DNA of 64,000 bases from the NCBI RefSeq assembly GCF_000719265.1, contig NZ_JOFL01000030.1:3791-67790 (forward strand), written 5' to 3'. Below are positions 16,618 through 26,587 of this stretch, one piece after another (the stretch's first letter is position 1; every line of letters begins with the position of its first letter). A program made the translations under genes and the position numbers. This DNA is from Streptomyces roseoverticillatus (lineage in GTDB: Bacteria > Actinomycetota > Actinomycetes > Streptomycetales > Streptomycetaceae). Below the pieces are notes generated by a model, which saw only the letters and a list, made by a program, of their open reading frames with translations, had not been told where the DNA came from and did no database searches.

Positions 16618-16851
16618 CTAGAGATGGACGACCGGGCAGGTCAGTGTGCGGGTGATGCCCTCCACGGCCTGGATCCTGGCCACCACCATGCGGCCGAGCT
16701 CGTCCACGGTCTCGGCCTGGGCGCGCACGATCACGTCGTACGGACCGGTCACGTCCTCGGCCTGGATCACCCCCGAGATCTTCGAGATGACTTCGGCCAC
16801 GGTCGACGCCTTGCCGACCTCGGTCTGGATCAGGATGTACGCCTGTACCAC
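16618..16851 (-). CDS. Stand-alone Lrp/AsnC ligand-binding (RAM) domain protein
   Basis: 77 residues forming only the RAM effector domain (MVQAYILIQTEVGKASTVAEVI..., GPYDVIVRAQAETVDELGR, GITRTLTCPVVHL). It has no helix-turn-helix. Proteins of this type bind small ligands such as amino acids and oligomerise, and can modulate full-length Lrp proteins. It is divergent from thiL and probably co-transcribed with the DUF3515 gene 20 bases downstream. Confidence 0.9.
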   Translation of the reverse strand: MVQAYILIQTEVGKASTVAEVISKISGVIQAEDVTGPYDVIVRAQAETVDELGRMVVARIQAVEGITRTLTCPVVHL

Positions 16852-16988
16852 GGAACCTCCAGGGCGGCTACGAGGATCATGTGGGGAGAAGAGACGCCAC
16901 GGTACCGCGTCGCCGCACGGCGCGGGGAGACCCGCGCTGCCTGCGCGGCGCGGCGTATGTCACAACCGATACTCCTAGGAGGAGCTCA

Positions 16989-17960
16989 GTGAAAGGCACC
17001 GTGGGCGAGTTGGGGGAGTTCGGGCTCATCAGAGAGCTTACTTCCCGGCTCACCACCACCCCTGCGGTCCGGCTCGGGCCGGGTGACGACGCCGCGGTGG
17101 TGGCTGCGCCCGACCGCAGGGTCGTGGCCAGTACGGATGTGCTTCTGGAAGGGCGGCACTTCCGCCGCGACTGGTCGACCGCCTACGACGTCGGGCGCAA
17201 GGCCGCCGCGCAGAACCTCGCCGACATCGCGGCCATGGGCGCCGTGCCCACCGCGATCCTGCTCGGCCTGGTCGTCCCCGCCGAACTCCCCGCCACCTGG
17301 CCGACCGAGCTCATGGACGGCATCCGCGACGAGTGCCAGGTCGCGGGCGCGGCCGTCGTCGGCGGCGACGTGGTACGCGGCGACACCATCACCGTCGCCA
17401 TCACCGCCCTCGGCGACCTGCGCAACCACGAGCCGGTCACCCGCTCCGGCGCCCAGCCCGGCGACGTCGTCGCTGTCACCGGATGGCTCGGCTGGTCCGC
17501 CGCCGGCCTCGCGGTGCTCGCCCGCGGCTTCCGCTCGCCCCGCGCCTTCGTGGAGGCACACCGGCGTCCCGAGCCCCCGTACCACGCGGGCCCGGCCGCG
17601 GCGAGCCTCGGTGCCACCGCGATGACGGACGTCAGCGACGGCCTCGTCGCCGACCTCGGGCACATCGCCGAGGCCAGCAAGGTCCGGATCGACCTGCGCA
17701 CGGCGGCCATCGACGTGCCCACGCAGATGTCGGACATCGGGCAGGCCGTCGGCGTCGACCCGCTGCAGTGGGTGCTGACCGGGGGAGAGGACCACGCGAT
17801 CGTGGCGACCTTCCCGCCGGACGTGAAGCTGCCCGCCCGCTGGAAGGTCATCGGCGAGGTCGTCAGCCCCTCGGCCCTGCCCCAGGTGACGGTGGACGGC
17901 GCCCCGTGGGACAAGACCAGCGGCTGGGACCACTTCGGGGACCTGGAGCCGGGGGAGTAG
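16989..17960 (+). CDS. thiL: Thiamine-monophosphate kinase
   Basis: 323 residues. It phosphorylates thiamine monophosphate to the active pyrophosphate. It is PurM-like: GPGDDAAVV at about 32-40 (Mg-ATP site), [40 protein letters not shown] and [18 protein letters not shown] are all intact. The start is GTG 16989 just after an AGGAGGAG ribosome binding site. It is followed after a repeat-filled gap by thiD. No TPP riboswitch is seen upstream. Confidence 0.96.
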   Translation: MKGTVGELGEFGLIRELTSRLTTTPAVRLGPGDDAAVVAAPDRRVVASTDVLLEGRHFRRDWSTAYDVGRKAAAQNLADIAAMGAVPTAILLGLVVPAELPATWPTELMDGIRDECQVAGAAVVGGDVVRGDTITVAITALGDLRNHEPVTRSGAQPGDVVAVTGWLGWSAAGLAVLARGFRSPRAFVEAHRRPEPPYHAGPAAASLGATAMTDVSDGLVADLGHIAEASKVRIDLRTAAIDVPTQMSDIGQAVGVDPLQWVLTGGEDHAIVATFPPDVKLPARWKVIGEVVSPSALPQVTVDGAPWDKTSGWDHFGDLEPGE

Positions 17961-17990
17961 CGCGGAAGAGGGGGCGGCGCCCGGGGGAGC

Positions 17991-18107
17991 GCCTCATGCG
18001 ACCTGCCTCATGCGGCCTGCCTGAGACGGCCTGTCTGAGACGGCCCGCCTCATGCGGCCCGCCTCGTGCGGCCCGTCCCGTGCCTCAGGCGGGCTGCCGC
18101 ATGAGGC
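17991..18107. repeat. GCCTCATGC repeat cluster between thiL and thiD
   Basis: Three GCCTCATGC copies (17991, 18005, 18047) and one GCATGAGGC (18099) lie in opposite orientations, together with degenerate GCCTGAGACGG units. Facing copies could fold into a weak stem. Confidence 0.85.
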
Positions 18108-18133
18108 GGGGACGGCGCTGTAGATTCGGCCCC

Positions 18134-18925
18134 ATGCCGATACCCCCACGCGTGTTGACCGTCGCCGGATCCGACTCCGGCGGCGGCGCGGGCATCCAGG
18201 CCGACCTCAAGACCATGCTCGCCCTCGGCGTGCACGGCATGAGCGTGCTCACCGCCGTGACCGCGCAGAACTCCCACGGCGTGCAAGGGGCCTGGGAGCT
18301 GCCCGCAGAGGCCGTGCGGGCCCAGTACCGCAGCGTCGTCGACGACATCGGCGTCCAGGCCGTCAAGACCGGCATGCTCGCCTCGGCCGGACTCGTGCGG
18401 ACCGTCGCCGAACTCCTCGCCGGCACCGCCGCCCCCGTCGTCGTCGACCCGGTGGGCATCTCCAAGCACGGCGACGCGCTCCTCGCCGACTCCGCCCTGG
18501 ACGCGGTCCGCACGAAGCTGCTGCCGGCCGCCACCGTCGCCACCCCCAACCTCGACGAGGTCGCCTGGCTTACGGGGCTGCGGGTCACCTCGGAGGACGG
18601 CATGAGGCGCGCGGCGGACGCGGTGCTCTCCTACGGGCCCCGGTGGGCACTGATCAAGGGTGGCCACCTGGAAGGCGACGCAGTCGATCTGCTCACCGAC
18701 GGCACGGAGGAGCACTGGCTGCGGGCCCCGCGCCACGACAACCGGCACACGCACGGGACGGGCTGCACGCTGGCGAGCGCGATCGCCAGTGGCCTCGCCA
18801 AGGGGCACACGGTGCCGGAGGCGGTGACGGCGGCCAAGGACTACGTGACGGGCGCCATCGCGGCCGGCTTCCCACTGGGGGGCGGCATCGGGCCCGTCGA
18901 CCACGGGTGGCGCTGGCGCCCGTAG
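18134..18925 (+). CDS. thiD: Hydroxymethylpyrimidine/phosphomethylpyrimidine kinase
   Basis: 263 residues, ribokinase-like fold. It carries out two phosphorylations of the thiamine pyrimidine. The substrate loop [19 protein letters not shown] is at residues 9-27 and the phosphate-binding motif [16 protein letters not shown] near the C-terminus. The start ATG 18134 is the only good one. One GCATGAGGC copy falls inside the gene (18600). With thiL it covers two steps of thiamine pyrophosphate synthesis. Confidence 0.96.
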   Translation: MPIPPRVLTVAGSDSGGGAGIQADLKTMLALGVHGMSVLTAVTAQNSHGVQGAWELPAEAVRAQYRSVVDDIGVQAVKTGMLASAGLVRTVAELLAGTAAPVVVDPVGISKHGDALLADSALDAVRTKLLPAATVATPNLDEVAWLTGLRVTSEDGMRRAADAVLSYGPRWALIKGGHLEGDAVDLLTDGTEEHWLRAPRHDNRHTHGTGCTLASAIASGLAKGHTVPEAVTAAKDYVTGAIAAGFPLGGGIGPVDHGWRWRP

Positions 18926-19006
18926 GGCACGCCGCGCGGGAGGGCATGAAGCGCCGTGCCGGGGGACGCGGCGCCGCATGAGGCGCGATCCGGATCCGGG
19001 TACGGC

Positions 19007-19038
19007 AAAAAGCCGGCCCACCGTAAGGTGGACCGGCT
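19007..19038 (-). terminator. Terminator of rpmB (also likely for thiD)
   Basis: AGCCGG and CCACC arms pair with GGTGG and CCGGCT across GTAA, with one mismatch. Read on the minus strand the stem is followed by five T residues, so it serves rpmB. Confidence 0.85.
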
Positions 19039-19121
19039 CTCAAGGCAACCGGATGGGCTGCGCCACGACATAACGTCACAGCGAGACCGGCTTCCCCCGC
19101 TTGCGCGGGGACAGCACTCGC

Positions 19122-19307
19122 TTAGCGCGAGACCTTGTCGGCCTTGATGCACGAGGTGCAGACGTTGAGCCGCTTCGGCGTCCCACCGACCACAGCACGC
19201 ACCCGCTGGATGTTGGGGTTCCAACGACGGGGGGTACGGCGGTGCGAGTGCGAAATAGCGTTGCCGAAGCCCGGCCCCTTGCCGCAGACGTCGCAGTTGG
19301 CAGCCAC
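19122..19307 (-). CDS. rpmB: 50S ribosomal protein L28, zinc-binding form
   Basis: 61 residues, full length. Two CxxC pairs (C5/C8 and C50/C53) are present, so this is the zinc-coordinating type. Streptomyces usually carry a second, cysteine-free L28 under Zur control elsewhere. It sits between thiD and the FakA-like gene in reverse orientation. A 7-bp stem-loop lies about 110 bases upstream in the leader. Confidence 0.97.
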   Translation of the reverse strand: MAANCDVCGKGPGFGNAISHSHRRTPRRWNPNIQRVRAVVGGTPKRLNVCTSCIKADKVSR

Positions 19308-19600
19308 GGGTTACTCCAAAGACGGGTCACCCCCGCTCACGCGGAGACGACAGGCACGTACGGAAAATCCCTGCGTGCCGAAATCTGTAGTGACCGGCAT
19401 TACCAGGGGGGATGGCCTGATTTTCATCAGGCAACCGGAGCAGCATACAACGACTGCTCCCGTTCAACGAAACTACCATGGCTGCCCGGGCTGTGACCTG
19501 TCGTCCCGCCCCCCGGCCGCCCGCCTTCCCGCCGGGACCCGCCCCGGGGCTAGTCTGCGATCACCGTTCCACAGCCCCAGGGAGTCCGAGGAGGACACAC
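19308..19600. promoter_or_regulatory. Divergent intergenic region rpmB / FakA-like gene
   Basis: 293 bases without a gene. It is AT-richer than its surroundings at 19360-19480 and contains a perfect stem-loop GCCTGAT-TTTC-ATCAGGC (19415-19432) that would lie in the rpmB leader RNA or act as an operator. A TAGTCT hexamer at about 19552 could be the -10 box of the FakA-like gene. No riboswitch is recognised. Confidence 0.4.
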
Positions 19601-21547
19601 GTGCCGCACACGCTCGACGCCGCTGCGGTACGCACCTGGTGCGCGCTGGCCCTCGACGCACTGGGGCGGGCCCGCGAGGAGATCGACGCCATCAACGTCT
19701 ATCCCGTCCCGGACGGCGACACGGGCACGAACCTGTACCTGACCGTCGAATCCGCCGCCCGGGCCGTCGACGCGGTCTTCGACGGCCACGCCACCACGGG
19801 CCCCGCCTCCCGCCCCACGCTCCCCGACGCCGTCCGCGCCATGGCGCACGGCGCCCTCATAGGCGCGCGCGGAAACTCCGGCACGATCCTGGCCCAGCTG
19901 CTGCGCGGCATGGCCGAGGTCCTGGCGGTAGAGGCGAGGGACGCGGATAGCGCGGAGGCCGGGGGCGGGCCTCATGCCGGCGGGCCCCCCGCGGGCCGTC
20001 CCCATGAAGGGGGGAGCCGTCCCCATGAGGCGGGGAGCGGCGCCGTAACCGCAGAGGGCTCCGCCGCCGGGCACGGAGCCGGCCCGCACGAGGCCCGCCC
20101 CATGCCCCCCGCCGACACCTGCACGGGGCACCCCGCCACCCCCGACGCCGAACGACTGCGCCGCGCTCTGCGGCGAGCCGTGGAGTCCGCCTACGAAGGC
20201 GTCGCCCGCCCCGTCGAAGGCACCATCCTCACCGTCGCCGCAGCAGCGGCGGACGCCGCCGCCGGCGCGCAGGGCGACAGCGCCGCCGTGGCCCGCGCCG
20301 CGGACGAGGCCGCCCGTTCCGCCCTCGCGATGACCCCCGGTCAGCTCGACGTCCTCGGCCGGGCCGGAGTTGTTGATTCCGGCGGCCTGGGCCTCGTCGA
20401 GGTGATCGGTGCTCTCGCCCGAACCCTGTCGGGAGAAGCGGCCCCGTGGGGCCCGCGCGGCACGCGCGCGTGGACGCGCCCCGCCGCCCCGTACCGGCAG
20501 CCCGCCGAGCACACCCGGCCTCATGCCGAGGTCCCGCATGAGGCCCGGCACGAGGCCCCGGCCCACGGCCCCGTGCCCTGCCCCACCACCGCCCCGGGCA
20601 GCACCGCCCCCGCCTTCGAGGTCATCTACCTCCTCGACGCCGACGACGCCGCCATCCCCCGCCTCCGCACCCGGCTCGACGCCATGGGCGACTCCCTCGT
20701 CGTCGTCGGCGGCGACGGCCTGTGGAACGTCCACGTCCACGTGGACGACGCCGGAGCCGCCGTCGAGGCGGGCATCGACGCGGGCCGCCCCCACCGCATC
20801 CGCATCACGCACTTCGCCGGCTCCGGCTCCGGCGACACCGCAGCAGCCACCGGAGCACCGGCCGCGGCCCGTACCCGCGAACCCGCCCAGCGCGCCGTCG
20901 TGGCGGTCGTCCCCGGCGAAGGCCTCGCCATGCTGTGCACCGACGCCGGCGCCACCGTCGTCGCCGCCCGCCCCGGGGAGCCCCCCGCCAGCGGCGAGCT
21001 CGTCGACGCCATCCGGCGCGCCAACGCGCGCGAAGTCGTCCTGCTGCCCAACGACCCCGAACTCCAGCACGCCGCGGCCGCAGCCGCCGAGCAGGCCCGG
21101 GCCGCGGGCATTCGCGTCGCCCTCATCCCCACCCGCGCCGCCGTCCAGGGCATCGCGGCGCTCGCCGTCCACGAGCCCGCACGCCGCTTCGACGAGGACG
21201 TCGTCGCGATGACCTCCGCCGCGGGCGCCACCCGCTACGCCGAGCTCGCCGTCGCCGAACGACAGGCCTGGACCATGGCCGGCGTCTGCCAGGCCGGAGA
21301 CGTGCTCGGCCTCATCGACGGCGACGTGGCCGTCATCGGCTCCGACCTCGCCGTCACCGCCGCCACGGTCCTCGACCGCATGCTCGCCGCGGGCGGCGAG
21401 ATGGTCACCCTTGTCCTCGGCGCGGACGTCCCCAACGCCGTCGCCGACCGCCTGGAGCGGCACGTACGGGGCGTGCACCTCGCAGTCGACACGGTCGTCT
21501 ACCGGGGCGGGCAGCAGGCGCCCCCGCTGCTCATCGGCATCGAATGA
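19601..21547 (+). CDS. DAK2/DegV-linked kinase-like protein (FakA/YloV family)
   Basis: 648 residues. The N-terminal DAK2 phosphotransferase domain (to about residue 280, with NVYPVPDGDTGTNLYLT and GARGNSGTILAQLLRG) binds Mg-ATP. The C-terminal part (about 340-648, starting FEVIYLLDADD and ending in QQAPPLLIGIE) matches the FakA domain that contacts a DegV-type fatty-acid-binding partner. FakA phosphorylates fatty acids bound to FakB. It is longer than S. aureus FakA (about 550) because two Ala/Gly/His/Pro-rich inserts at about residues 115-180 and 285-335 are built of GCATGAGGC-type repeats (PHEA, PHAG peptides). The start is GTG 19601 after GAGGAGGA. Confidence 0.88.
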   Translation: MPHTLDAAAVRTWCALALDALGRAREEIDAINVYPVPDGDTGTNLYLTVESAARAVDAVFDGHATTGPASRPTLPDAVRAMAHGALIGARGNSGTILAQLLRGMAEVLAVEARDADSAEAGGGPHAGGPPAGRPHEGGSRPHEAGSGAVTAEGSAAGHGAGPHEARPMPPADTCTGHPATPDAERLRRALRRAVESAYEGVARPVEGTILTVAAAAADAAAGAQGDSAAVARAADEAARSALAMTPGQLDVLGRAGVVDSGGLGLVEVIGALARTLSGEAAPWGPRGTRAWTRPAAPYRQPAEHTRPHAEVPHEARHEAPAHGPVPCPTTAPGSTAPAFEVIYLLDADDAAIPRLRTRLDAMGDSLVVVGGDGLWNVHVHVDDAGAAVEAGIDAGRPHRIRITHFAGSGSGDTAAATGAPAAARTREPAQRAVVAVVPGEGLAMLCTDAGATVVAARPGEPPASGELVDAIRRANAREVVLLPNDPELQHAAAAAAEQARAAGIRVALIPTRAAVQGIAALAVHEPARRFDEDVVAMTSAAGATRYAELAVAERQAWTMAGVCQAGDVLGLIDGDVAVIGSDLAVTAATVLDRMLAAGGEMVTLVLGADVPNAVADRLERHVRGVHLAVDTVVYRGGQQAPPLLIGIE

Positions 21548-21618
21548 CCCCGCCGGCACCGGCCCGGACGGCGGCGGACGGCGCCGCGTGACGCGGCCTG
21601 TCAGTGCCGTGGTGTGCA

Positions 21619-23871
21619 ATGGGACCCGTGCCCGCGCTTCACGAACCCCTGAAGAAGATCCTCGGCGGCAGCACCGCGAAGGTGATGGCCGAGCACCTCG
21701 ACCTGCACACGGCCGGCGATCTGCTGCACCACTACCCGCGCCGCTACGCCGAGCGCGGTGAGCTGACCCGCCTCGCTGACCTGCCGCTGGACGAGCACGT
21801 CACCGTCGTCGCCCAGGTCGCCAAGGCCGCCATGAAGACCTTCAACCACGGCAAGGGCGTCCGCCTGGAGGTCGTGGTCACCGACGGCAGCGGCTCCCTG
21901 ACGCTCGTCTTCTTCGGCCGCGGCGCCTACGCGCGGGAGAAGGAGCTGATCCCGGGCCGCCGCGGCATGTTCGCCGGCAAGGTCTCCGTCTTCAACCGCA
22001 CCCGCCAGCTCCTCCACCCCGACTACGAGCTCCTGGACCGCGACAGCGGCGCCGGCGCCGCCGAGGCCTTCGCGGGCCGCCTGCTGCCGATCTACCCCGC
22101 CTGCAAGCAGTTCCAGTCGTGGAAGCTCACCAAGGCCGTCGACACCCTGCTGGACCTCTTCGAGGCCGAGCAGTGGCAGGGCCTCACCGACCCGCTGCCC
22201 CCGTCGCTGCGCGACGGCCGCGGCCTCGCCGAGCTCCCCGACGCCTTCCGCAAGGTCCACCGGCCCCGCACCAAGGCCGACATCGAGGACGCCAGGGCCC
22301 GCCTGAAGTGGGACGAGGCGTTCGTCCTCCAGGTCGCCCTCGCCCGCCGCCGGCACGCCGACTCCCAGCTGCCCGCCGTCGCCCGCAAACCCGTGGCCGG
22401 CGGCATCCTCGACGCCTTCGACGCCAAGCTGCCCTTCACCCTCACCGAGGGCCAGCGCACCGTCTCCGCGGAGATCTTCGACGACCTGGCCACCGAGCAC
22501 CCCATGCACCGCCTCCTCCAGGGAGAGGTCGGCTCCGGCAAGACCATGGTGGCGCTGCGCGCCATGCTGGGCGTCGTCGACGCGGGCGGCCAGGCCGCCA
22601 TGCTCGCCCCCACCGAAGTGCTCGCCCAGCAGCACCACCGGTCCGTCGTCGAGATGATGGGGGAGCTCGCCGAGGGCGGCATGCTCGGCGGCGCCGAGCG
22701 CGGCACCAAGGTCGTGCTGCTCACGGGCTCCATGGGGATGGCGGCCCGGCGGCAGGCGCTGCTCGACCTCGTCACCGGCGAAGCCGGCATCGTCATCGGC
22801 ACCCACGCCCTCATCGAGGACAAGGTGCAGTTCCACGACCTCGGCCTGGTCGTCGTGGACGAGCAGCACCGCTTCGGCGTCGAGCAGCGCGACGCCCTCC
22901 GCTCCAAGGGCAAGCAACCGCCGCACCTCCTGGTGATGACGGCGACCCCCATCCCGCGCACCGTCGCCATGACCGTCTTCGGCGACCTGGAGACCTCCGT
23001 CCTGGACCAGCTGCCGGCCGGCCGCTCGCCCATCGCCACCCACGTGGTGCCCGCTAAGGACAAGCCCCACTTCCTGGCGCGCACCTGGGAGCGCGTCCGC
23101 GAGGAGATCGAGGGCGGGCACCAGGCGTACGTGGTCTGCCCCCGCATCGGCGACGACCTGGGGGAGGAGAACGGCACCAAGACGGCCGCGAAGGGCCGCT
23201 CCGGCAGCTCCAAGAGCGACCCGGAGAAGGCCGCCGCGGAGGCGGACGGCGAGCGGCGCCCGCCCCTCGCCGTCGTGGACGTCACCGAGCAGCTCACCAA
23301 GGGGCCCCTGAAGGGGCTGCGCGTGGAGGTGCTGCACGGCCGCATGCAGCCCGACGCGAAGGACGACGTGATGCGCCGCTTCGCCGCCGGGGAGGTGGAT
23401 GTCCTGGTCGCCACGACCGTCATCGAGGTCGGTGTGAACGTGCCCAACTCCACGGTCATGGTGATCATGGACGCGGACCGGTTCGGGGTCTCCCAGCTCC
23501 ACCAGCTGCGCGGCCGCGTGGGGCGCGGATCCGCCCCGGGCCTGTGCCTGCTCGTCACCGACGCCCCCGAGGCGAGCCCCGCCCGCGCGCGGCTCGCCGC
23601 CGTCGCGGGCACGCTCGACGGCTTCGAGCTGTCCCGCATCGACCTCGAACAGCGCCGCGAGGGTGATGTCCTCGGCCAGGCCCAGTCCGGCGTGCGCTCG
23701 TCCCTGCGCATGCTCACCGTCATCGACGACGAGGAGATCATCGCCGCAGCCCGCGAAGAGGCCGCTGCGGTCGTAGCCGCCGATCCGGAGCTGGCAGGGC
23801 TCCCCGAGCTGCGCACAGCCTTGGACGCCCTGCTGGACGAGGAGCGCGAGCAGTACCTGGACAAGGGCTGA
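21619..23871 (+). CDS. recG: ATP-dependent DNA helicase RecG
   Basis: About 750 residues. It remodels stalled forks and branch-migrates Holliday junctions. The N-terminal wedge/OB domain covers roughly 60-180. Superfamily 2 helicase motifs follow: [15 protein letters not shown] (Walker A, about 305), [11 protein letters not shown] (DEQH box), MTATPIPRT and the C-terminal [11 protein letters not shown] (motif VI). A charged insert near residues 515-545 ([18 protein letters not shown]) is characteristic of actinobacterial RecG. ATG 21619 is preferred, but GTG at 21604 or 21628 is possible since no ribosome binding site stands out. Confidence 0.96.
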   Translation: MGPVPALHEPLKKILGGSTAKVMAEHLDLHTAGDLLHHYPRRYAERGELTRLADLPLDEHVTVVAQVAKAAMKTFNHGKGVRLEVVVTDGSGSLTLVFFGRGAYAREKELIPGRRGMFAGKVSVFNRTRQLLHPDYELLDRDSGAGAAEAFAGRLLPIYPACKQFQSWKLTKAVDTLLDLFEAEQWQGLTDPLPPSLRDGRGLAELPDAFRKVHRPRTKADIEDARARLKWDEAFVLQVALARRRHADSQLPAVARKPVAGGILDAFDAKLPFTLTEGQRTVSAEIFDDLATEHPMHRLLQGEVGSGKTMVALRAMLGVVDAGGQAAMLAPTEVLAQQHHRSVVEMMGELAEGGMLGGAERGTKVVLLTGSMGMAARRQALLDLVTGEAGIVIGTHALIEDKVQFHDLGLVVVDEQHRFGVEQRDALRSKGKQPPHLLVMTATPIPRTVAMTVFGDLETSVLDQLPAGRSPIATHVVPAKDKPHFLARTWERVREEIEGGHQAYVVCPRIGDDLGEENGTKTAAKGRSGSSKSDPEKAAAEADGERRPPLAVVDVTEQLTKGPLKGLRVEVLHGRMQPDAKDDVMRRFAAGEVDVLVATTVIEVGVNVPNSTVMVIMDADRFGVSQLHQLRGRVGRGSAPGLCLLVTDAPEASPARARLAAVAGTLDGFELSRIDLEQRREGDVLGQAQSGVRSSLRMLTVIDDEEIIAAAREEAAAVVAADPELAGLPELRTALDALLDEEREQYLDKG

Positions 23872-24087
23872 GGCACGGCCTGAGGCACGACTGGGGGCCC
23901 GCGGAGGCCGCTCGCCGCGGCGGACCGGCGGACCAGTGGCCTCAAGCCTCCGCGGAGCCCCACGTCAAGGGCCCCGCGGAGGCGCCCGCCGGGCACCGAC
24001 GCCCTAGGCTGAAGGGGCGGCGCCCCGACCGGCCGACTGTCAGGCCGCCGCCGCTCCGTCACACCGTCGCGAAGGACCGAGGACCCC

Positions 24088-24687
24088 ATGACCCGCGTGA
24101 TCGCCGGCACCGCCGGCGGACGCCGCCTCGCCGTGCCACCCGGCACCGGCACCCGCCCGACCTCCGACCGGGCGCGCGAGGGCCTGTTCTCCACCCTGGA
24201 GTCCCTCCTGGGCACCCTCCACGGCACCCGCGTCCTCGACCTGTACGGCGGCTCGGGCGCGGTCGGCCTGGAGGCGCTCTCCCGCGGCGCCGCGCACGTC
24301 CTGCTGGTGGAGTCCGACACCCGCGCGGTGCGCACCATCCGGGAGAACGTCCGCACCCTCGGCCTCCCCGGCGCCGAGGTCCGCGCCGGCAAGGCCGAGC
24401 AGATCGTCGCCGGCCCCGCGCCCTCCGCCCCGTACGACGTGATCTTCCTGGACCCGCCCTACGCCGTCACCGACGAGGCTCTCCGCGAGATTCTCCTCAC
24501 ACTCCGTACCGGAGGGTGGCTTGCGGACGAGGCGCTGGCCACCGTGGAGCGCAGCACCAGAGGCGGGGAATTCCCCTGGCCGGACGGTTTCGAGGCACTG
24601 AGGGCCCGCCGTTACGGCGAGGGAACGCTTTGGTACGGTCGCGCCGCCTCGACGTGCGCCGAAGAGACATCTCCCCGCGCGTCATGA
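24088..24687 (+). CDS. rsmD: 16S rRNA (guanine966-N2)-methyltransferase
   Basis: 199 residues. A SAM-dependent methyltransferase acting on the small-subunit rRNA. It contains [17 protein letters not shown], the SAM site [19 protein letters not shown] and the catalytic DPPY at about residue 122. coaD starts 26 bases further on, and an in-frame ATG for coaD even overlaps the rsmD stop. The rsmD-coaD linkage is widespread in bacteria. Confidence 0.96.
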   Translation: MTRVIAGTAGGRRLAVPPGTGTRPTSDRAREGLFSTLESLLGTLHGTRVLDLYGGSGAVGLEALSRGAAHVLLVESDTRAVRTIRENVRTLGLPGAEVRAGKAEQIVAGPAPSAPYDVIFLDPPYAVTDEALREILLTLRTGGWLADEALATVERSTRGGEFPWPDGFEALRARRYGEGTLWYGRAASTCAEETSPRAS

Positions 24688-24713
24688 ATGGACCGGAGAG
24701 CGAGGAGACACCG

Positions 24714-25193
24714 TTGCGCCGCGCCGTCTGTCCGGGGTCGTTCGACCCCGTCACCAATGGACACCTCGACATCATCGCCCGCGCTTCCAGGCTGTACGAC
24801 GTCGTCCACGTCGCAGTGATGATCAACAAGTCGAAGCAGGGCCTGTTCACGGTCGAGGAGCGGATAGACCTGCTCCGCCAGGTCACGGCCGAGTACGGGA
24901 ACGTGAAGGTGGAGGCCTTCCACGGCCTGCTCGTCGACTTCTGCAAGCAACGCGACATCCCCGCCATCGTCAAGGGGCTGCGGGCGGTCAGCGACTTCGA
25001 CTACGAGCTGCAGATGGCCCAGATGAACAACGGGCTCTCGGGCGTCGAGACCCTGTTCGTCCCCACCAACCCGACGTACAGCTTCTTGTCGTCCAGCCTG
25101 GTCAAGGAGGTCGCCGCCTGGGGCGGCGACGTCTCCCACCTGGTGCCCCCGCTGGTGCTGGAGGCGCTCACCGAACGCCTCGGCGAGCGCTGA
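24714..25193 (+). CDS. coaD: Phosphopantetheine adenylyltransferase
   Basis: 159 residues, standard length. Transfers AMP to 4'-phosphopantetheine in CoA synthesis. It contains the HxGH-type motif ([12 protein letters not shown], residues 8-19) and the C-terminal SSSLVKEVA (ISSTxxR equivalent). The start is a TTG at 24714, placed by GAGGAG six bases upstream and by the family N-terminus [11 protein letters not shown]. An upstream in-frame ATG (24684) would add ten residues not found in relatives. Confidence 0.96.
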   Translation: MRRAVCPGSFDPVTNGHLDIIARASRLYDVVHVAVMINKSKQGLFTVEERIDLLRQVTAEYGNVKVEAFHGLLVDFCKQRDIPAIVKGLRAVSDFDYELQMAQMNNGLSGVETLFVPTNPTYSFLSSSLVKEVAAWGGDVSHLVPPLVLEALTERLGER

Positions 25194-25290
25194 CGCCCAC
25201 CCCTCCGCCGGCGGCTGTCGGGCGGGGCCCGACTGCCCGTACAGTCGTCCCCGTTCGTGTCGTCCGGCAGAAGAAAGTGGCGAGCGCCCG

Positions 25291-26406
25291 GTGGACGTCC
25301 AGAAGAAGCTCGACGAGATCGTCGCGACCGTCACCGCCGCACGGTCTATGCCGATGTCCGCCTCATGCGTCATCAACCGCGCCGAGCTGCTCGCCCTCCT
25401 CGAGGAGCTCCGTGCCGGGCTGCCCGGCGCGCTCGCCCGCGCGCAGGAGGTCGTCGGCGACCGCGAGCAGCTGGTCGCCGAGGCCCGCGAGGAGGCCGAG
25501 CGGATCATCGAGTCCGCGCGGGCCCACCGCGGTTCGCTGATCTCCGACACCGAGGTCGCCCGGCAGTCCCAGGAGGAGGCCGACCGCATCCTCGCCGAGG
25601 CCCGCCGGCAGGCCGAGGAGGTCCGCACCGAGGCCGACGACTACGTCGACAGCAAGCTCGCCAACTTCGAGGTCGTCCTCACCAAGACCATCGGATCCGT
25701 CGACCGGGGCCGCGAGAAGCTCCTCGGCCGCACGGAGGAGGGCGGCGGCCAGGGCGACCCCGGCGGGGACGCCCCGGAGCCCAGCTCCGACCCCCGGGTC
25801 CAGCGGCAGCAGGCCGATGCCTACGTCGACGCCAAGCTGGGCGCCGTCTCGGCGGTCCTGAGCAAGACGCTGGAGGCCGTCGGCCGCGGTCGCGAGAAGC
25901 TCCTCGGCGCCCGCCCCGCCGACGAGCTGGGCGCCCACATGGCGGCCCAGGACGGCCTCCGCACCGCCCACCCCACCAGCGACGCCGACTTCCTCGCCGG
26001 ACTGGCCGCGCCCCAGGCGCCGGCCGCACCGGAGCCGGCGGCAGCCGCGCACGGGGCGCCTCATGCCGCGCCCCATGCGGGCGGCTACGAGGGCTACTAC
26101 GAGCCTCAGGCCTACCAGCCGGACCCGTACACCTACCAGCAGCAGTACGGGACGGACAGCGGCTCCCACGGGCACCAGCCGGACCCGTACGCGGTCCAGA
26201 GCGGCTACCAGCAGGCCGACCCCTACGCCTGGCCCGCCCACTCCCCGAACGACGGCTACGGGGCCGCCCAGGGCGCCTACGCGCCCCAGCAGCACCAGCC
26301 CGCCGCGGGTCCGCCCCACGCGGGCGGAGCCCTGGACGAGACGAGCCTCTTCGACACGTCGATGATCGATCTGGAGCAGCTCCGCCGGTACGAGCAGGGC
26401 CGCTGA
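25291..26406 (+). CDS. DivIVA-like coiled-coil cell-division protein (SepIVA-type)
   Basis: 371 residues. Residues 1-160 are a long coiled coil (VDVQKKLDEIVATVTAAR..., EEAERIIESARAHR, EEADRILAEARRQAEEVRTEADDYVDSKL), a pattern shared with DivIVA and F-type ATPase b-subunits. A second copy of the YVDSKLxxxxxVLxKTxxxxxRGREKLLG unit follows at about 185-210. The C-terminus (240-350) is Tyr/Gln/Pro-rich and ends with a conserved DMSMIDLEQLRRYEQ-like patch (DTSMIDLEQLRRYEQGR). Synteny (coaD, this gene, yceD, rpmF, rnc, mutM, smc) matches mycobacterial SepIVA, needed for septation. Function in Streptomyces is inferred from that. Confidence 0.82.
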   Translation: MDVQKKLDEIVATVTAARSMPMSASCVINRAELLALLEELRAGLPGALARAQEVVGDREQLVAEAREEAERIIESARAHRGSLISDTEVARQSQEEADRILAEARRQAEEVRTEADDYVDSKLANFEVVLTKTIGSVDRGREKLLGRTEEGGGQGDPGGDAPEPSSDPRVQRQQADAYVDAKLGAVSAVLSKTLEAVGRGREKLLGARPADELGAHMAAQDGLRTAHPTSDADFLAGLAAPQAPAAPEPAAAAHGAPHAAPHAGGYEGYYEPQAYQPDPYTYQQQYGTDSGSHGHQPDPYAVQSGYQQADPYAWPAHSPNDGYGAAQGAYAPQQHQPAAGPPHAGGALDETSLFDTSMIDLEQLRRYEQGR

Positions 26407-26463
26407 CCGCGGGCCGCCCCACGGGCGCCCACCGGTGCCTGATCGGCTGCGCCCGGAGGCCGA

Positions 26464-26493
26464 TTGGGTCTACAGCGACCCGTCCAGTATCCT
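26464..26493 (+). promoter_or_regulatory. Probable promoter of yceD-rpmF-rnc
   Basis: -35 TTGGGT (26464-26469), 18-base spacer and -10 TATCCT (26488-26493) lie about 95 bases before the yceD start. The leader between contains the palindrome TGCGGCCGCA. Confidence 0.45.
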
Positions 26494-26587
26494 GGCTCTT
26501 CGGTCGCGTGTGCATTCGCGATCTCGGCTGCCCGCGTCCCCTGCGGCCGCAGGGCCGCCGTTACCGCAGCGTAGAAAGCAGGAAGCC

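Noticed and set aside
16852..16988. TPP riboswitch before thiL
   Set aside because: The conserved CUGAGA and ACCUGA-type thi-box elements are absent; a plain AGGAGGAG site precedes the gene.
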